Origin: Litorilinea aerophila | GTDB taxonomy: Bacteria; Chloroflexota; Anaerolineae; Caldilineales; Caldilineaceae | Length of the DNA: 64,000 nucleotides | Direction of reading: 5' to 3' | NCBI RefSeq assembly: GCF_006569185.2 | Contig: NZ_VIGC02000022.1 | Location: 1-64,000 of the forward strand | In this document: positions 18,383 to 25,950 of the stretch, piece after piece | Layout: every line of letters starts with the position of its first letter | How positions within the stretch are numbered: the stretch's first letter is position 1 | Position numbers and translations under genes: made by a program | Notes under the pieces: model-generated | The model's database searches: none | Told to the model about the DNA's origin: nothing | The model's input: the letters and a program-made list of their open reading frames with translations, nothing else

Positions 18383-19135
18383 ATGGATAGAAAGAAAGCT
18401 TTGATTTCTGGCGCTTCTTCGGGCATTGGCAAGGCAACAGCGATCCGGTTCGCCCAGGAGGGATATGAGGTCTGTCTGACCGCACGGCGGGAAAAGGAGC
18501 TGCTGGCCGTGCGGGATTTGCTGCCGCCAGGGGAGCATCTGGTCTGTCCTGGAGACTACAGCGATCCGGACGTGGTCGCCCAGATTGCCGCCCAGGTCCA
18601 GCGTGCCTGGGGACGGTTGGACGCTCTGATCAACTGTGCCGGTGTCTTCATACCGGGCCATGCCGTCGAAACGCCGCTGGATGCGTGGCGCAGGCCCCTG
18701 GACATCATGGTCAACGGAGCCGTACACCTGACACGCCTGGCGGTCCCCCTCATGTCCCATGGAGGCCGGATCGTCCACATCACCTCTATCCATGGAGAAA
18801 GGGCCGAGGCACGGGCCAGCGCCTACGCCATGGCCAAGGCGGCCTTGAACCAGTATTGTCGCTGTCTGGCCGTGGAATTGGCAGATCGGGGCATCCTAGT
18901 GAACGCCATCGCCCCTGGCTTTGTGGACACCCCCATGAGCGTCATCGACGGCGTCAACGAGCTGGAAACCGACTGGTTTCGGCAAAGTTACGTGGAGGGC
19001 CACCACCTGCCCTTGAGGCGGCCTGGCCGCCCAGAGGAGATCGCGGGCGTTGCCTGGTTTCTGGCCGGACCTGATGCTTCCTACATTACCGGCCAAGTCA
19101 TCACCGTCGATGGCGGTCTGACCATTACCTTTTGA
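18383..19135 (+). CDS. SDR-family NAD(P)-dependent oxidoreductase
   Basis: 250 aa classical short-chain dehydrogenase. Cofactor motif SGASSGIG (residues 9-16), NCAG (about 84-87), and catalytic Tyr148/Lys152 in SAYAMAKAA with a Ser near 135. The family C-terminal motif is GPDASYITGQVITVDGG. An Arg-rich segment after the first strand (TARREKE) suggests NADP. It is 18 nt downstream of the glycosidase-like gene and the last gene of the operon, so it probably oxidises or reduces a sugar released from the imported compound. The exact substrate is unknown. Confidence 0.88.
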   Translation: MDRKKALISGASSGIGKATAIRFAQEGYEVCLTARREKELLAVRDLLPPGEHLVCPGDYSDPDVVAQIAAQVQRAWGRLDALINCAGVFIPGHAVETPLDAWRRPLDIMVNGAVHLTRLAVPLMSHGGRIVHITSIHGERAEARASAYAMAKAALNQYCRCLAVELADRGILVNAIAPGFVDTPMSVIDGVNELETDWFRQSYVEGHHLPLRRPGRPEEIAGVAWFLAGPDASYITGQVITVDGGLTITF

Positions 19136-19189
19136 ATTGAACGATCTGTTCCTTGTCCGCCTGCGCCTGGCCATGGCACAGATGAGGCA

Positions 19190-19240
19190 CGCGGGGAGCC
19201 GATTCGCATGACGGATTAGCTCCCCGCGCGGTATGTTTTA
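19190..19240 (+). terminator. candidate terminator after the carbohydrate operon
   Basis: A perfect 10-bp stem CGCGGGGAGC/GCTCCCCGCG (19190-19199 and 19219-19228) with a 19-nt loop, followed by a T-rich stretch (TATGTTTTA). It lies between the convergent SDR gene and the DUF4386 gene and could serve either strand. Confidence 0.55.
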
Positions 19241-19265
19241 TGGGCACCTTTCGCCTGAGCGTCTC

Positions 19266-20024
19266 TTACACACCACTGCCCTCCACCTGGGGAGAAGCCA
19301 GGGAGAGGCCTTTGGCCTGCGCCTGGACGTTGACGCCCTTCACCAGCAGCCACAGGGGGAAGGCGATCTCGGCGAGGGCAATGGGCAGGGCAAAATAGAC
19401 CGGAGTCGTTTCGTAGTTGGCGAGGAACAGCAAGGCAAAGCTGTCGAAGAGGTAGCCGAAACCCGCCACGATGAAGAAGACCCCGAGCACCCTGGGCACG
19501 TAGCCCGACTTGACGATCAGGTAGCCAAGGGCAAAGACGTGGATGGTCAGGAACGCGATGCCGATGGTGAAGCCATAGCTGTGGGCTTCCAGAAAGAGCG
19601 ACACCAGTGCGTCCACCTGCGCTTTGGTAAAGACGGCGACATAGTCCGGCTCACCGATCAGCAGCAAGACGAAGAAGTAGTTCAGCAGGTTGATGCCATG
19701 GATGGCGGTCATGGTCAGCCGGGAGACCGCCGCGGTCAGGGAAATTGTCCGGTTGACCGTGCGAAACAGGCTGTAGAGGATGACCGAGAGCACGATTTCG
19801 CTCAGCAGGACCACGAATTCGCCGCCGATCGCGGCACGGAAGAGCGAGCCAGATGACGCGATGTTGGCGACGGTGGCGGCCGCGTCGCCGGGGACAATCA
19901 GCCGGGTGGGGACATACATATGGGCGACGATCGCGGCCACGGTGATCACGAGATACAGAACGCCGGCGACTCGGGCAGCCTTGCCCGGGGAGATGTCTGC
20001 AATGGATCGGGTCTGGTCGGTCAT
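19266..20024 (-). CDS. DUF4386 family membrane protein
   Basis: 252 aa with about six or seven hydrophobic helices after a short polar N-terminus (MTDQTRSIADISPGKAARVAGVLYL). The sequence fits the DUF4386 family, whose members begin with this RxAGxxYL pattern and carry an LYxLFRxVNR-like segment. No enzymatic function is known. It is the last of a minus-strand run with two small proteins and an oxidoreductase, and may share their transcript. Confidence 0.8.
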   Translation of the reverse strand: MTDQTRSIADISPGKAARVAGVLYLVITVAAIVAHMYVPTRLIVPGDAAATVANIASSGSLFRAAIGGEFVVLLSEIVLSVILYSLFRTVNRTISLTAAVSRLTMTAIHGINLLNYFFVLLLIGEPDYVAVFTKAQVDALVSLFLEAHSYGFTIGIAFLTIHVFALGYLIVKSGYVPRVLGVFFIVAGFGYLFDSFALLFLANYETTPVYFALPIALAEIAFPLWLLVKGVNVQAQAKGLSLASPQVEGSGV

Positions 20025-20072
20025 GGGTATTTCTCCTGTTGGGTTGAACGCTCAAGTTGAATCGACAAACCG

Positions 20073-20324
20073 CTATGGGTGATGAACTTCAGTGCAGGTG
20101 ACCGAGAGCAAGGGCATGCCCAGGTCCCGCACCTTCCGCAGTAATCCATGCAAGTCCGCCTGGTCGACCACCGGCCCGGTCAAGAGGGTCTCGCCGTTCT
20201 CCTCCAGGGTGATGCTCATCCCCTCGAACCAGCCGGCCCACCGGTCATCGAGATGTCCTGCGATGCGAATTTCATAGATCCCTGCTCTGTCATGGTCCTC
20301 GCTTGAACGGCGTTGTTGCCCCAT
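20073..20324 (-). CDS. small conserved hypothetical protein (YEIRxxGHLDDRW family)
   Basis: 83 aa soluble protein. The core YEIRIAGHLDDRWAGWFEGMSI...GPVVDQADLHGLLRKVRDLGMPLLSV is a recurring pattern in small uncharacterised proteins of Chloroflexota and Actinomycetota (family recollection, not searched). AGGTGAAGG directly precedes the ATG at 20324. It is 48 nt upstream of the DUF4386 gene on the same strand. No function is assignable. Confidence 0.72.
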   Translation of the reverse strand: MGQQRRSSEDHDRAGIYEIRIAGHLDDRWAGWFEGMSITLEENGETLLTGPVVDQADLHGLLRKVRDLGMPLLSVTCTEVHHP

Positions 20325-20416
20325 CCTTCACCTCATTCTGTGCGCTATTCTGTGCGTTGTTTGTGTGTCGGTGAACTCTATGACGGCCCGGTCCCACCCG
20401 GTGATGGGGCCGGGGA

Positions 20417-20557
20417 CTACCTGTCGTCCCGGGCATTGCGGACTGCTATGGATGAAATAAAACGGGAGAAGCCCCAGAAAAACAGGCCAAGCCCTGTGAA
20501 AAATAGCCCGATGCCAAACGGCGAGCCCCAAGACAAAACCACATAAAGCACTTCCAT
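20417..20557 (-). CDS. 46-residue putative membrane protein
   Basis: A short frame of 46 aa beginning MEVLYVVLSWGSPFG and ending NARDDR. Residues 5-37 are strongly hydrophobic with two Gly/Phe-rich segments (GIGLFFTGLGLFFWGF), then a basic/acidic tail, which suggests a single-span or hairpin membrane peptide. GAAGGGGG lies about 6 nt before the ATG. It sits between the small hypothetical at 20073-20324 and the MDR gene, all on the minus strand. I do not recognise the family; the overlapping frames on both strands look non-coding. Confidence 0.5.
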   Translation of the reverse strand: MEVLYVVLSWGSPFGIGLFFTGLGLFFWGFSRFISSIAVRNARDDR

Positions 20558-20714
20558 CTTTTCCCCCTTCAAACAATACAAATTGACATACGAAAACCGA
20601 ATATCAACACCTGTTACGGCTACCCTTTCAAGACGCCCCCAGCATCCCCCGGCATGGGGTAAGGTTCGGATGCTGTCTTGTATGGCCAGCCGTTCCGCCC
20701 TGCTCCCCCATTGG

Positions 20715-21698
20715 TTACCCGCTGGTTTGGTCCAAAACGATCACCACTTTTCCCTTGGCATGCCCCGCTTCCAGATAGCGGATAGCATCGGGAACCTGGC
20801 TCAGCGGGTAGCGCCTGTCGATCACCGGCACGACTTTGCCAGTTTCGAGCAGCTCTTTCATGAAGACCAGATCCTGCTGGGTGGATTTCACCAGCATGTT
20901 CCCCATCTTCTTGCCCCCCTTCTTTGACTTCAACGGTCCCAGCAACATGGCCTGGAACATCTGGGCCATGGTGCCGCCAGTCATGACATAGATTCCCTGT
21001 GGGCTCAATGCTCGCTCGTAGGCGGAGAGAGGCTGATAGCCGTTGGCGGCCAGGATCAGGTCATAGCGTTGTCCGTTTTGGGTGAAGTCTTCCTTGGTGT
21101 AATCGATGACATGGTCAGCCCCAATCGAGCGCACCATTTCCATTTTGCGTGTACTGCACACGCCGGTAACCTCAGCGCCCAAGGCTTTGGCGATCTGTAC
21201 CGCATATGTCCCCACCCCGCCGGATGCTCCGTTGATCAGCACCTTCATACCCGGGCGGATCTGCCCGTGGTCCCGCAGGGCCTGGAGGGCGGTGACGGCG
21301 GCCACGGACACAGCCGCGGCTTCCTCGAAAGTCAACCCCGCCGGTTTGTGGGCCAGCCGGCTTTCGGGGGCTGTTGCATATTCCGCAAAGGCCCCAAACC
21401 CGCTCCCGGACAGATCCCCGAAGACCTCATCACCGACCTGAAACTGCGTGACATCCTTGCCGATGGCTTCTACCGTGCCGGACACGTCCGAGCCGAGGAT
21501 GGGATGCCTGGGGGCCGTTAGCCCGTACATCAGCCGGATCAGGAATGGGTCCGCCCGCAAGAGATGCCAGTCTCCAGCGTTGACCGATGCTGCGTGGATG
21601 CGGATCAGAACTTCGTCTGCTTCAGGGGTGGGTTTTTCAACTTCCCGTAGCTCGAGAACATCGGGCGATCCGTACTTTGGGGCAAAAATGGCTTTCAT
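20715..21698 (-). CDS. MDR-family NAD(P)-dependent alcohol dehydrogenase / quinone reductase-like
   Basis: 327 aa. An N-terminal GroES-like domain (MKAIFAPKYGSPDVLELREVEKP) is followed by a Rossmann domain with INGASGGVGTYAVQIAKALGA (about residues 146-166). The structural-zinc Cys cluster is absent, placing it with zinc-independent quinone oxidoreductases rather than classical alcohol dehydrogenases. The start at 21698 is set by GGAGGA 7 nt upstream; the longer frame to 21746 has no ribosome-binding site. It leads the minus-strand run of small proteins and DUF4386. The substrate is unknown. Confidence 0.88.
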   Translation of the reverse strand: MKAIFAPKYGSPDVLELREVEKPTPEADEVLIRIHAASVNAGDWHLLRADPFLIRLMYGLTAPRHPILGSDVSGTVEAIGKDVTQFQVGDEVFGDLSGSGFGAFAEYATAPESRLAHKPAGLTFEEAAAVSVAAVTALQALRDHGQIRPGMKVLINGASGGVGTYAVQIAKALGAEVTGVCSTRKMEMVRSIGADHVIDYTKEDFTQNGQRYDLILAANGYQPLSAYERALSPQGIYVMTGGTMAQMFQAMLLGPLKSKKGGKKMGNMLVKSTQQDLVFMKELLETGKVVPVIDRRYPLSQVPDAIRYLEAGHAKGKVVIVLDQTSG

Positions 21699-21837
21699 AT
21701 CTATTCCTCCTTGCTGTTGCTTCGTTGCCTTGCTGCTACGGTCCAAGCATAGCGGCAGATGTGGTGAGGCGTCCTCACATCATCTGGTGATTCAGGTGGT
21801 GATTGATGTCATCGAGCAAGCGGCATGATACGAGGGC

Positions 21838-21884
21838 AAGAAAAAGCCCCGGCAGGGGAATCCATTTCCCTGCCAGGGCCGGGG
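21838..21884 (-). terminator. rho-independent terminator of the MalT-like regulator gene
   Basis: Read on the minus strand, CCCCGGCCCTGGCAGGGAAA pairs with TTCCCCTGCCGGGG (one small bulge) around a short loop and is followed by CTTTTTCTT. It begins 27 nt after the stop codon of the regulator. Confidence 0.78.
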
Positions 21885-21910
21885 TAAGTTAGAAAGTTGG
21901 GAAGAGCAGA

Positions 21911-24637
21911 TCAGATCAAACCGAGATCCTGCGCCCTGTTGATGGCCGCCCGTCGGCTGTTCACGCCGAGCTTGCCGTAGATGTTCTTGGTATGGGTGCG
22001 TAGGGTGTTCAGGGAAACCACCAGCTCCCGGGCGATTTCGGGGCCGTTCATCTCGGTGACCAGCAGTTTGAGGACATCAAATTCCCGGTCGCTCAGCGGG
22101 TCGAGCAATGGGGGGTCCACCGGGGCGCCGGCCGTCGGCGCACCCATGGCCGCCCGCAACCGGCGCACATAATTCGACGAAATGCCTGCCTTCGCCGCCT
22201 CGGCCAGCAGCGCGGCCATGGCCGCACCGTGGCGGACGAAGACCTGCACATAACCTTCCGGTTCGGCCAATGTCAGCGTCCGTTCCAGTGCGGACAGGCT
22301 CCCGGGAATGTCATTCTGGGCATGGTGGGCCAGGGCCTGGGCGATCCCGATTTCGATGACGCTGCCCGTTCGTCCCCCCGCCTCCGCCGCGCGGCCCAGG
22401 CGATCCAGCAGGGGGAGCGCCGCGCCATGCTTGTCCTGGGCCATGAGGAGGTAGGCCAGGGTCAGGTGCTCGAACTCGCTCAGGAAGCTGATCTCGTCGT
22501 CGAGGGACAGCCCCCGTTCCCGCGCCCAGGCCAGGGCTTCGGCCAGACGGCCTTGGGCCAGCCACACCCGGGCCCGCATGGCCGGGATGGGCTTTACCAT
22601 GGGGACAGGGGAGCGCAGGTAGTGGCGCTCCGCATCATCCAGCAGGAGTAGCGCGCTGGCGTGGTCCCCCTGGTCCAGCATGGCCTCTGCCCTGGCCCGA
22701 CGCACGCGAAAGGGAAAATCGCCCAGCCCCGCCGGCTCGCCAAGGGCTTCGCACCGCTCCATCTCTTGCCGGGCGGCGTCCAGCTTGCCCTGCTCTCGGT
22801 AGATCTGGCTCAGTCCCAGGTGGATGTCGGCTGTGCCTGGCACCGCTTCGCCCAGTTCCTCGCCCAGCCTTTGGGCCAGCCGGGTTGCCCGCTGGTAGAT
22901 GGCCGTGGCCTCCCGCAAACGCCCCTGAGCCACCCGGATGTCTGCCATGCCATAGGTGCCGCTGAGGGCGAAGATCTCGTTGCCCATCTGGGCGAAGCAG
23001 TGCATGGCGTTGGCCAGGGAGTCATGGGCAGCATCCAGATCGCCCATGGCCCATTCGGCGAGCCCCCGCAGCGCGCCCGCCTGTCCGCGCGTCAAGTAGT
23101 CGTCTTCGGGCAGCAGATCCAGAGCCTGGCGGGCGTGGACCACGCTGCCAGGAGTGTCGCCCAAGGCCTGGGCAATGTAGGCACGGGCCGCGGCCATGGA
23201 CGCGGGCAAGGTGGCCAATTGCTCCGGATCCGCAATGACCATCTGCGCGACGGCGCTCTCCAGACAGCGCTCGGCCTCGTCTAGCCGGGCCAGACCGCCC
23301 TCCAGCTCACCGCCGTTGAGCAGGGCCCACGCATACGCCACACTGAGCACCGGCCTGGCCCGAATCACTTCCTCCGGCAATTTGCCGGCCCACGCGATCC
23401 AGGCGTCCGCCTGGAACTGCCCGTCCATGGCCGGCCACGCCAGCTCGATAAGCCCGGCGGCGCGCGGCCAGTCCTGGGCGGCCAGGGCGTGACGGATGGC
23501 CTGGGCCGGCAGGTCGTGTTGGGCGTACCACCCACTCGCCCGCCGATGCAGACAGGGCAGCCGGTCCGGCCATTCTCCCTGGGCCCGGACGAGCAACATC
23601 TCGGCAAAGAGGTGGTGATACCGATACCAGCGCCGCTCATCGTCCAGGGGAACGACGAAGAGGTTGCCCCGCTCCAGGGTCTCCAGCATCTCCTGGCCGC
23701 CCTCTTGCCCGGTGACCGCATCGCACAGGGGGCCGCACAGTCGGTCCAGGATGGCGGTCTGCAGCAGGAAGGTGCGGATGGATTCGGGCTGCCGCTGCAG
23801 CACCTCCTCCACCAGGTAGTCCAGCACGAAGCGGTGGCTGCCGGTGAACGTCTGGATGAATCCGGACGGGTCGGCGCGGCCCTGCAGGGAGAGGGCCGCC
23901 AGTTGCAGGCCTGCGATCCAGCCTTCCGTGCGGGCTTCCAGGGCCGCGACGGCCTCGGCCGACAGAGCCAGGCCCATGGCCTGGTTGAGGAAGACGGCCG
24001 CCTCGTCTGGCGTGAAACGCAGGTCCCGGGCCCGCAGCTCGGTGAGCTGGCCCCGAGCCCGCAGGCGGCTCAGGGGCAGGGGTGGATCTTCCCGGGTGAC
24101 GATGACCAGGTGCAGGGTGGGCGGCAGGTGCTCCAGGAGGAAGGTGACGGCCTCATCCACGGCCCTGGAGTGGATGGCGTGATAGTCGTCCAGGACCAGG
24201 ACGGCAGGGTTGGGCAGGTCGGCCAGCCGGTTGACCAGGGCGGTGAGCAGGGGCTCCATGGGCGGCGGATGGGGCCCTCGCAGGACCGCGGCCAGCCCCT
24301 CGCCCACGTGGCCGGCCACGGTCCCCAGGGCGGCCGCCAGGTAGGCCAGGAAGCGGGCCAGGTCGTTGTCCGCCGGCTCCAGGGAGAGCCAGGCCACCGG
24401 CGGCCCGGGCTGGTCCGGGGTGGGGGCCAGCCAGGCGGCGGCCAGGGTGGTCTTCCCGAAGCCGGCCGGCGCAGAGATGAGGGTCAACTTGCGGGCAAAG
24501 CCCGGGCCGGGGTCATCCAGCCCCTGGCGGAGCTGCGCCAGCAGGCGGGGGCGGTGGACTGCGTTGGGGCGGGGTGTGGGCATGAAGAGCTTCGTAGCCA
24601 GGATGGGAGCAGACATGGGGCAGGCGCTTTCAGGCAA
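21911..24637 (-). CDS. MalT-type LuxR-family transcriptional regulator
   Basis: 908 aa. N-terminal STAND ATPase: Walker A SAPAGFGKTT (about residues 55-64) and Walker B VLVLDDYH (about 147-154). A long TPR-like helical repeat region follows (about 350-830), then a C-terminal LuxR helix-turn-helix starting DPLSDREFDVLKLLVTEMNGPEIA. MalT-like proteins are ATP-dependent activators that oligomerise on sensing an inducer. A shorter start at 24616 (MSAPILATKLFMP) is possible, as that is where family homology begins. Its own promoter lies upstream and a strong terminator downstream, so it is monocistronic. The nearest obvious target, the carbohydrate operon, is 3 kb away; the link is unproven. Confidence 0.88.
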   Translation of the reverse strand: MPESACPMSAPILATKLFMPTPRPNAVHRPRLLAQLRQGLDDPGPGFARKLTLISAPAGFGKTTLAAAWLAPTPDQPGPPVAWLSLEPADNDLARFLAYLAAALGTVAGHVGEGLAAVLRGPHPPPMEPLLTALVNRLADLPNPAVLVLDDYHAIHSRAVDEAVTFLLEHLPPTLHLVIVTREDPPLPLSRLRARGQLTELRARDLRFTPDEAAVFLNQAMGLALSAEAVAALEARTEGWIAGLQLAALSLQGRADPSGFIQTFTGSHRFVLDYLVEEVLQRQPESIRTFLLQTAILDRLCGPLCDAVTGQEGGQEMLETLERGNLFVVPLDDERRWYRYHHLFAEMLLVRAQGEWPDRLPCLHRRASGWYAQHDLPAQAIRHALAAQDWPRAAGLIELAWPAMDGQFQADAWIAWAGKLPEEVIRARPVLSVAYAWALLNGGELEGGLARLDEAERCLESAVAQMVIADPEQLATLPASMAAARAYIAQALGDTPGSVVHARQALDLLPEDDYLTRGQAGALRGLAEWAMGDLDAAHDSLANAMHCFAQMGNEIFALSGTYGMADIRVAQGRLREATAIYQRATRLAQRLGEELGEAVPGTADIHLGLSQIYREQGKLDAARQEMERCEALGEPAGLGDFPFRVRRARAEAMLDQGDHASALLLLDDAERHYLRSPVPMVKPIPAMRARVWLAQGRLAEALAWARERGLSLDDEISFLSEFEHLTLAYLLMAQDKHGAALPLLDRLGRAAEAGGRTGSVIEIGIAQALAHHAQNDIPGSLSALERTLTLAEPEGYVQVFVRHGAAMAALLAEAAKAGISSNYVRRLRAAMGAPTAGAPVDPPLLDPLSDREFDVLKLLVTEMNGPEIARELVVSLNTLRTHTKNIYGKLGVNSRRAAINRAQDLGLI

Positions 24638-24705
24638 AGGGTGGGGACGACCTGTCCAACCACCCGGGCAGGGGAAGCCGGCCGTGCCGGCATCCGGACC
24701 CCGGC

Positions 24706-24734
24706 ATCTTACCCCATCGGGGCGGTTCCATCAA
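24706..24734 (-). promoter_or_regulatory. sigma-70-type promoter of the MalT-like gene
   Basis: On the minus strand TTGATG (24729-24734), a 17-nt spacer, and TAAGAT (24706-24711). It is about 70 nt upstream of the gene. Confidence 0.55.
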
Positions 24735-24780
24735 GCCTGGGATGCGCCTGGGGTGTTAGGGTATAGAATGCGTATCCGAC

Positions 24781-24930
24781 CTACTTCAACGATGACGATT
24801 CCATGACTAATCTTTTGGCAGCGTAACCGAGCGCTGCCAGAACGTCTTCATGGGTGATCCCGTATTCTTCCGCTACCTCGTGAACGGCCATGCCTCCGGA
24901 CAACTCGGAATGGTCAAGGTCTGTTTTTGG
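24781..24930 (-). pseudogene. DUF433-like antitoxin C-terminal remnant
   Basis: In the frame ending at the stop 24781-24783 the minus strand encodes SGGMAVHEVAEEYGITHEDVLAALGYAAKRL, which fits the C-terminal half of DUF433 proteins (VapB-type antitoxin relatives). The N-terminal half is missing: the DNA upstream encodes the HicA-like remnant in another frame. The only start codon available is ATG 24891. Probably a recombination scar. Confidence 0.5.
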
Positions 24931-25049
24931 CCGCCAGGGCTTAACCGTCGTAACTTGACGTGACTACCACTCTGCGCGTGCACGGCGAATCCGAACCCCT
25001 TCAGGATCCCAATCACCTCAGGGCCGGAAAGACGGCGCAATCTAGGCAT
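24873..25049 (-). pseudogene. hicA: truncated hicA toxin remnant
   Basis: 58 codons from ATG 25049, whose start overlaps the hicB stop. It begins MPRLRRLSGPEVIGILKGFG and contains QSGSHVKLRR, the core HicA double-stranded-RNA-binding motif including the catalytic-type His of GSH. After LTIP the frame diverges into SCPEAWPFTR and stops, losing the conserved C-terminal helix. HicA is an mRNA interferase; this copy is probably inactive. The DUF433-like tail continues in the shifted frame. Confidence 0.6.
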
Positions 25050-25275
25050 AGACCGGCTCCATCTCCATGGTTACGACCACGGGAGCGTGTGGGGCCAGTC
25101 CCAGATCGGTCAGGTTTTCACCCTCCAGGTGAAGTTGGATGGCCTCGCGAAGATTTCGCACCGTTTCGTCCAACGTCTCGCCCTGGGTGACGACGGCCAG
25201 GTTCAGACATTCAGCCACGTAACCCCGTTCTTCCCCCGGGTAGATCACAGCCTGAATTGTGTATCGCTGTTTCAT
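25042..25275 (-). CDS. hicB: HicB-family antitoxin
   Basis: 77 aa. MKQRYTIQAVIYPGEERGYVAECLNLAVVTQGETLDETVRNLREAIQLHLEG is the compact HicB fold, a degraded RNase H-like partner that neutralises HicA. It lacks the extra C-terminal DNA-binding domain of longer HicB proteins, so autoregulation is uncertain. Its stop codon overlaps the start of the hicA remnant (minus strand), the usual tight HicBA arrangement, but here the toxin is truncated. Confidence 0.82.
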   Translation of the reverse strand: MKQRYTIQAVIYPGEERGYVAECLNLAVVTQGETLDETVRNLREAIQLHLEGENLTDLGLAPHAPVVVTMEMEPVYA

Positions 25276-25331
25276 GGCAATCTCCGTGCTGATGAACTCG
25301 CGGGTCGTTTGGATGACCCAGTTGGATTCTA

Positions 25332-25444
25332 TGACTTCCCTGCAACAAGGGGTTCTAACACCGCGGAAACGCAGAGGGCGCAGCGGAAGACCGGAGAAAA
25401 CTCAGCGTGCTCTGCGTCTTTGCGGTGTTCTTGTCGTGAAGTCA
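25332..25444. repeat. MITE-like dispersed repeat, copy B (113 bp, self-complementary)
   Basis: The ends TGACTTC and GAAGTCA are inverted, and the interior is also an inverted repeat (AACACCGC...AACGCAGAG against CTCTGCGTCTTTGCGGTGTT), so the whole element can fold on itself. It contains no ORF. It lies between hicB and the nucleotidyltransferase and may separate two decayed toxin-antitoxin loci. The rest of 25276-25549 shows nothing else recognisable. Confidence 0.65.
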
Positions 25445-25549
25445 TTATATATCACCACTGAGCGGAAATTCCAGCCAGTCCGCCCGGCGCCCAGCTGCGG
25501 GTACAATGCCGCTCATGCCCTGGCGTCTATGTTCGGTCGGAGGGCCAGA

Positions 25550-25894
25550 TCAATTTCGTTGCTCATACAGGACAATTCCTTCGCGCACGGCTGTGGTGAT
25601 GAAGGCGTTGGGTACATCACGCCATGCGGCTACCTCTTCTGGGGTCCACACCAGAATGTCTTTCTGCGCCAGACCGCGCAATGCCCGGCGATAGCGCGCT
25701 GCCCGGCGATGGCGCGGTTGGTCGGATGGCTCAATTAACAGCAAATCATAGTCACTGTCCGGATGGACCTCACCACGGGCGCGTGAACCAAACAGGATGA
25801 TCTTCTGTGGGTTACCGATGCGCCTGATCCGCCGCACCATCTCTTGAAGCGTATCGTCCGATTCTATCTGTCGCGATAGTTTGGATTCGCTCAT
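25550..25894 (-). CDS. MNT-type nucleotidyltransferase domain protein
   Basis: 114 aa. The polymerase-beta-like core GSRARGEVHPDSDYDLLLIE (residues 36-55) carries the GSxxRG and DxD metal-binding motifs of minimal nucleotidyltransferases, which usually work as antitoxins by AMPylating a HEPN toxin. The ATG at 25894 is chosen because upstream sequence in this frame is antisense to another gene. No intact HEPN gene follows: an ATG overlaps the stop region but its frame ends after 17 codons near the MITE-like repeat, so the partner is lost or elsewhere. Confidence 0.8.
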   Translation of the reverse strand: MSESKLSRQIESDDTLQEMVRRIRRIGNPQKIILFGSRARGEVHPDSDYDLLLIEPSDQPRHRRAARYRRALRGLAQKDILVWTPEEVAAWRDVPNAFITTAVREGIVLYEQRN

Positions 25895-25950
25895 GGCATC
25901 TATGACTCCACGAAGGAAACCGCACCCGCCGCCAGAGCGCCGGGGCGCGG

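Noticed and set aside
20328-20576. 82-aa minus-strand frame overlapping the 46-aa membrane peptide
   Set aside because: Same strand, different frame, composition mixed and no ribosome-binding site; the 46-aa frame has the better start and hydrophobic pattern.
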